Assembly: GCF_002836255.1 (NCBI RefSeq) | Contig: NZ_PJAU01000033.1 | Coordinates: 62,001-126,000, forward strand | DNA length: 64,000 nucleotides | From: Colwellia sp. 75C3 | GTDB taxonomy: Bacteria; Pseudomonadota; Gammaproteobacteria; Enterobacterales; Alteromonadaceae | Direction: 5' to 3' | Part shown: positions 61,672 through 64,000 of the stretch, in pieces | Layout: each line of letters starts with the position of its first letter | How positions within the stretch are numbered: the stretch's first letter is position 1 | Notes under the pieces: generated by a model | Seen by the model: the letters and a program-made list of their open reading frames with translations, nothing else | Told to the model about the DNA's origin: nothing | Databases searched by the model: none | Made by a program: the position numbers and the translations under genes

Positions 61672-64000
61672 CTACAAAGTACAAACGTCATCCCAGTCTG
61701 CACCGCCTGGCTCTGAGCTTGTCCACCACTTTGCTTTGAAAACAGCATTGTTGTGAACAATCATATCGCCTTGGTTAGCATGGCTAGAATTACCTGCCCA
61801 ATCTTTTTGAGGGAACTCTGGGTAGATAGACAACGCCGGAACATCAACACCGTCACAACCAGTTCCTGTACCGCCATCGCCACCACCACCGGTTCCACCA
61901 GAGGTTGCTTCAGGTAATTGTGGGTATTCAGCTTTGAAAGCGAAAATCTTACCGTCTTTCTCTATGGTGAAATTAGCAGGGCCACTAATTGGCATGTAAT
62001 ACATCACTTGAGCATTGACAGTTTGACCTTGGCTAAATGACTCAGCTTCGCCGCCCCACTCATTAGTTAATGTGATTGAGAAGCGATGGAAATAATTTTC
62101 AAAACCACCAATATTATGTCCTGCGCTATTAGAAGCATTTTGATCTATCGCCATTTTCAGTTTCTTGGTGGCACTCCAGTTGGACTTGAATATTGCAGAT
62201 GTTGAAACAGGTACATCAAATGATATTTTGGCACCTGAAAAGTCGATGGCCGAGTTATTGGTAAAGGCAAATGTTGGACTAATTGGGTAGTTTTTATCAC
62301 CACTTGGAAAGTCTTTTGCAACAAAACTTACATCAACCATTTCTGCAGGTTTAACAAAAGTTTTGTTACCTTTATCGATTCCGTATGGTGTACCACTTTG
62401 ATTAAATTTATCATAAGCAATGGTGGTCATGGTTGAGCCCATGAAGTACTCACCTTTAGCTGCGTCATAATCAAAATCACCAGCAAGTTCCCAGAACATC
62501 ACTCCACCTAAGCCATTATCAATAACATAATCTACTTTGGTCGCCATAGACTCTTCATCTTCTGTTGAAATAAAGACTTTTTTGCTGTCATTCCATAACC
62601 AAGGGGCAACGGCAACGCTGTCATAATGACGAGTATAAGACCCTGTTAAGGCATCACTTGGATCTGTTACTGGGTCAAGACCGTAAGCAGCAGAGTAACT
62701 ACCGACAATACCCTTCTCTAAGTTCTTGATATGCCATAGCGGGTTAGATCCAGCAGGTACTTCACGATCATTCTCTGTATCGTGCCAAAGATTATCAATG
62801 CCTACAGCACCATTACCACAGCTATTTTTATCACCTACGCCGGTGCCATTTGGACAATTCGTTTGATCAGGAAATGCTGCCTGACCCCATAAACCATTTG
62901 TACCGCCAGTGACATCTTTAAAGCCACGGGTGTAATAAGGAATACCGATATTGATACGACCCGCTGATAAACCACCACGGAAGTACTTAACCGCCCAGTC
63001 GGTATTTAAATAACCAATGCCCTCAAATTCTTTAGTGCTATAAACATCCCAAGCGGCAAGTTCAGAGTCTAAACCGGTATCAAATAATGAAGCATTGTGG
63101 CCAACGTGTGAGTTCCACGCACCGTGCAAGTCGTAAGACATAATGTTCACGTAATCAAGGTATTGTGTTGCTTGAAATGTTTCCATGCCCCTTAATAAAT
63201 AACCTGAAGACGGTGATGCGATAGTGAGTAAATAATGCTTACCGGCAGCTTCACCCGCTATATCAAGACTCTCACGTAGTGACTTCATCAGTACTTGGTA
63301 TGAAGCATTAAGGTTGTCTCGTCGAGCATTTGAAAAGCTGAAGTCGTCTGGGTGACCAGCATCCTTCATCGATGATGGGTATTCGTAATCAATATCTATA
63401 CCATCAAAGCCGTATTTTTCAATGAAATCAACCGCGCTGGCGCTAAAGGCAGAGATACCTGCTTGATTCACTGTGCCGTCAGCATTAGTGGTTAAGGTAT
63501 AAAAGCCACCATCAGCAACGCGCCCGTTTTCACCAAAGTGTCCACCGGTTTCAGCCCAACCGCCTACCGAGACTAATGTTTTCACTTGTGGGTGTAACTT
63601 TTTATATTTATTTAATAAGTTGAAGTGACCTTTGTAAGGCAAGCTAGGGTCAAGCTCTGCACCGACAACGCCAGGCCATTCCATATTGGTGGCGGCATTG
63701 TTTGGCGAATTGGGATCACCAATGGATACTTTATGATTTTTGTCCACATGAGCAAAGGCGTAGTTAATATGAGTAACTTTGTCCCACGGAATATCATTAA
63801 CCAAATAGCTTGGTTGGTCGTTCGCACCATTGCGCCAACTAGTGAAATAACCAATAACGCGACGAGGGTGGTCGGCGCCCATTAATTCACGACCATCTTG
63901 ATCGTAAATCGTACAGTATGGCGTGTTTACCCCGGGTGTTTGATATAAACCTTCAGGGCGACAAGCATCAGCATCGTTACCTGTTTGTCCGTCATCAACT
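61672..64000 (-). CDS. GH18 chitinase, ChiA-like (5' end outside window)
   Basis: The frame continues past the ATG at 63882 to the window edge with clear family sequence (CRPEGLYQTPGVNTPYC, DGRELMGADHPRR), so the gene is truncated by the window and that ATG is internal. The GH18 domain begins at RVIGYFTSWRNG, with catalytic DGIDIDYEYP. SYDLHGAWN and WELAGDFDYD are typical. After the barrel there is a carbohydrate-binding-like region (about 500-660 of the visible part), a glycine/threonine linker and a C-terminal CBM5/12-like module (FKAKWWTSSEPG). It is extracellular by analogy, and the most upstream visible gene of the chitin cluster. Confidence 0.94.
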   Translation of the reverse strand, partial: VDDGQTGNDADACRPEGLYQTPGVNTPYCTIYDQDGRELMGADHPRRVIGYFTSWRNGANDQPSYLVNDIPWDKVTHINYAFAHVDKNHKVSIGDPNSPNNAATNMEWPGVVGAELDPSLPYKGHFNLLNKYKKLHPQVKTLVSVGGWAETGGHFGENGRVADGGFYTLTTNADGTVNQAGISAFSASAVDFIEKYGFDGIDIDYEYPSSMKDAGHPDDFSFSNARRDNLNASYQVLMKSLRESLDIAGEAAGKHYLLTIASPSSGYLLRGMETFQATQYLDYVNIMSYDLHGAWNSHVGHNASLFDTGLDSELAAWDVYSTKEFEGIGYLNTDWAVKYFRGGLSAGRINIGIPYYTRGFKDVTGGTNGLWGQAAFPDQTNCPNGTGVGDKNSCGNGAVGIDNLWHDTENDREVPAGSNPLWHIKNLEKGIVGSYSAAYGLDPVTDPSDALTGSYTRHYDSVAVAPWLWNDSKKVFISTEDEESMATKVDYVIDNGLGGVMFWELAGDFDYDAAKGEYFMGSTMTTIAYDKFNQSGTPYGIDKGNKTFVKPAEMVDVSFVAKDFPSGDKNYPISPTFAFTNNSAIDFSGAKISFDVPVSTSAIFKSNWSATKKLKMAIDQNASNSAGHNIGGFENYFHRFSITLTNEWGGEAESFSQGQTVNAQVMYYMPISGPANFTIEKDGKIFAFKAEYPQLPEATSGGTGGGGDGGTGTGCDGVDVPALSIYPEFPQKDWAGNSSHANQGDMIVHNNAVFKAKWWTSSEPGGADWDDVCTL

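Overview
The window looks like chromosome from a marine gammaproteobacterium of the order Alteromonadales. A Colwellia-type genome is the best guess, inferred from the AT-rich composition, the kdkA-waaA, glpE-glpG and ubiC-ubiA pairs, the many c-di-GMP proteins, the TRAP transporter and the chitin-degradation cluster; no database search was possible. No rRNA, tRNA, CRISPR array or prophage structural gene was seen. Both ends cut a gene: the left edge enters an NtrC-type response regulator and the right edge leaves inside a GH18 chitinase.

Layout. 1-5.7 kb: two-component pair, a small unknown protein, Kdo transferase/Kdo kinase (waaA-kdkA) and an alpha/beta hydrolase. 5.8-9.0 kb: an Lrp-type regulator divergent from the threonine catabolism genes kbl-tdh, with a MITE in the shared intergenic region. 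9.1-12.5 kb: glpE-glpG, a FliL-like protein, ubiC-ubiA. 12.5-24.3 kb: signalling and uptake (a FIST sensor with a GGDEF/EAL protein, a dctP-dctQ-dctM TRAP transporter, and an overlapping operon of outer-membrane barrel, periplasmic binding protein, diguanylate cyclase and EAL protein). 24.3-33.3 kb: a TonB-like protein, plsB, a NYN nuclease, a TVP38 membrane protein, a beta-propeller/SHOCT protein, an SSB-like protein and rsmJ. 33.3-50.1 kb: a patchier accessory stretch with a second MITE family, a TPR-TonB protein, a chemoreceptor, a truncated serine recombinase, peroxiredoxin, ferritin, an orphan winged-helix protein paired with a lipoprotein, a flavoprotein, a phospholipase-D lipoprotein, a 29-residue-repeat protein, a serine hydrolase and an ECF sigma/anti-sigma/DUF4097 operon. 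50.3-57 kb: GST, a diguanylate cyclase, Ohr, oxidoreductase, hydrolase, a cold-shock/DUF1294 protein and an LRR-protein kinase fusion. 57.3-64 kb: GH18 chitinase, AA10 LPMO and a second GH18 chitinase, all on the minus strand, forming an extracellular chitin-attack set.

The strongest unexplained structure lies in 33-50 kb. The 3' ends of three unrelated genes (rsmJ, the chemoreceptor gene and the HI0933-type flavoprotein gene) each occur again downstream as a short, diverged, still in-frame copy. The two copies bracket accessory DNA of about 1.6 kb, 1.2 kb and 7.1 kb, and one of these inserts is little more than a serine recombinase gene. This is what integration at gene 3' ends with replacement of the tail would leave behind, although decay of tandem gene copies would also explain part of it. 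A second notable pattern is a segment of about 100 bp with an ECF-type promoter, present both upstream of the ECF sigma operon and upstream of the serine hydrolase gene, which suggests a small local regulon.
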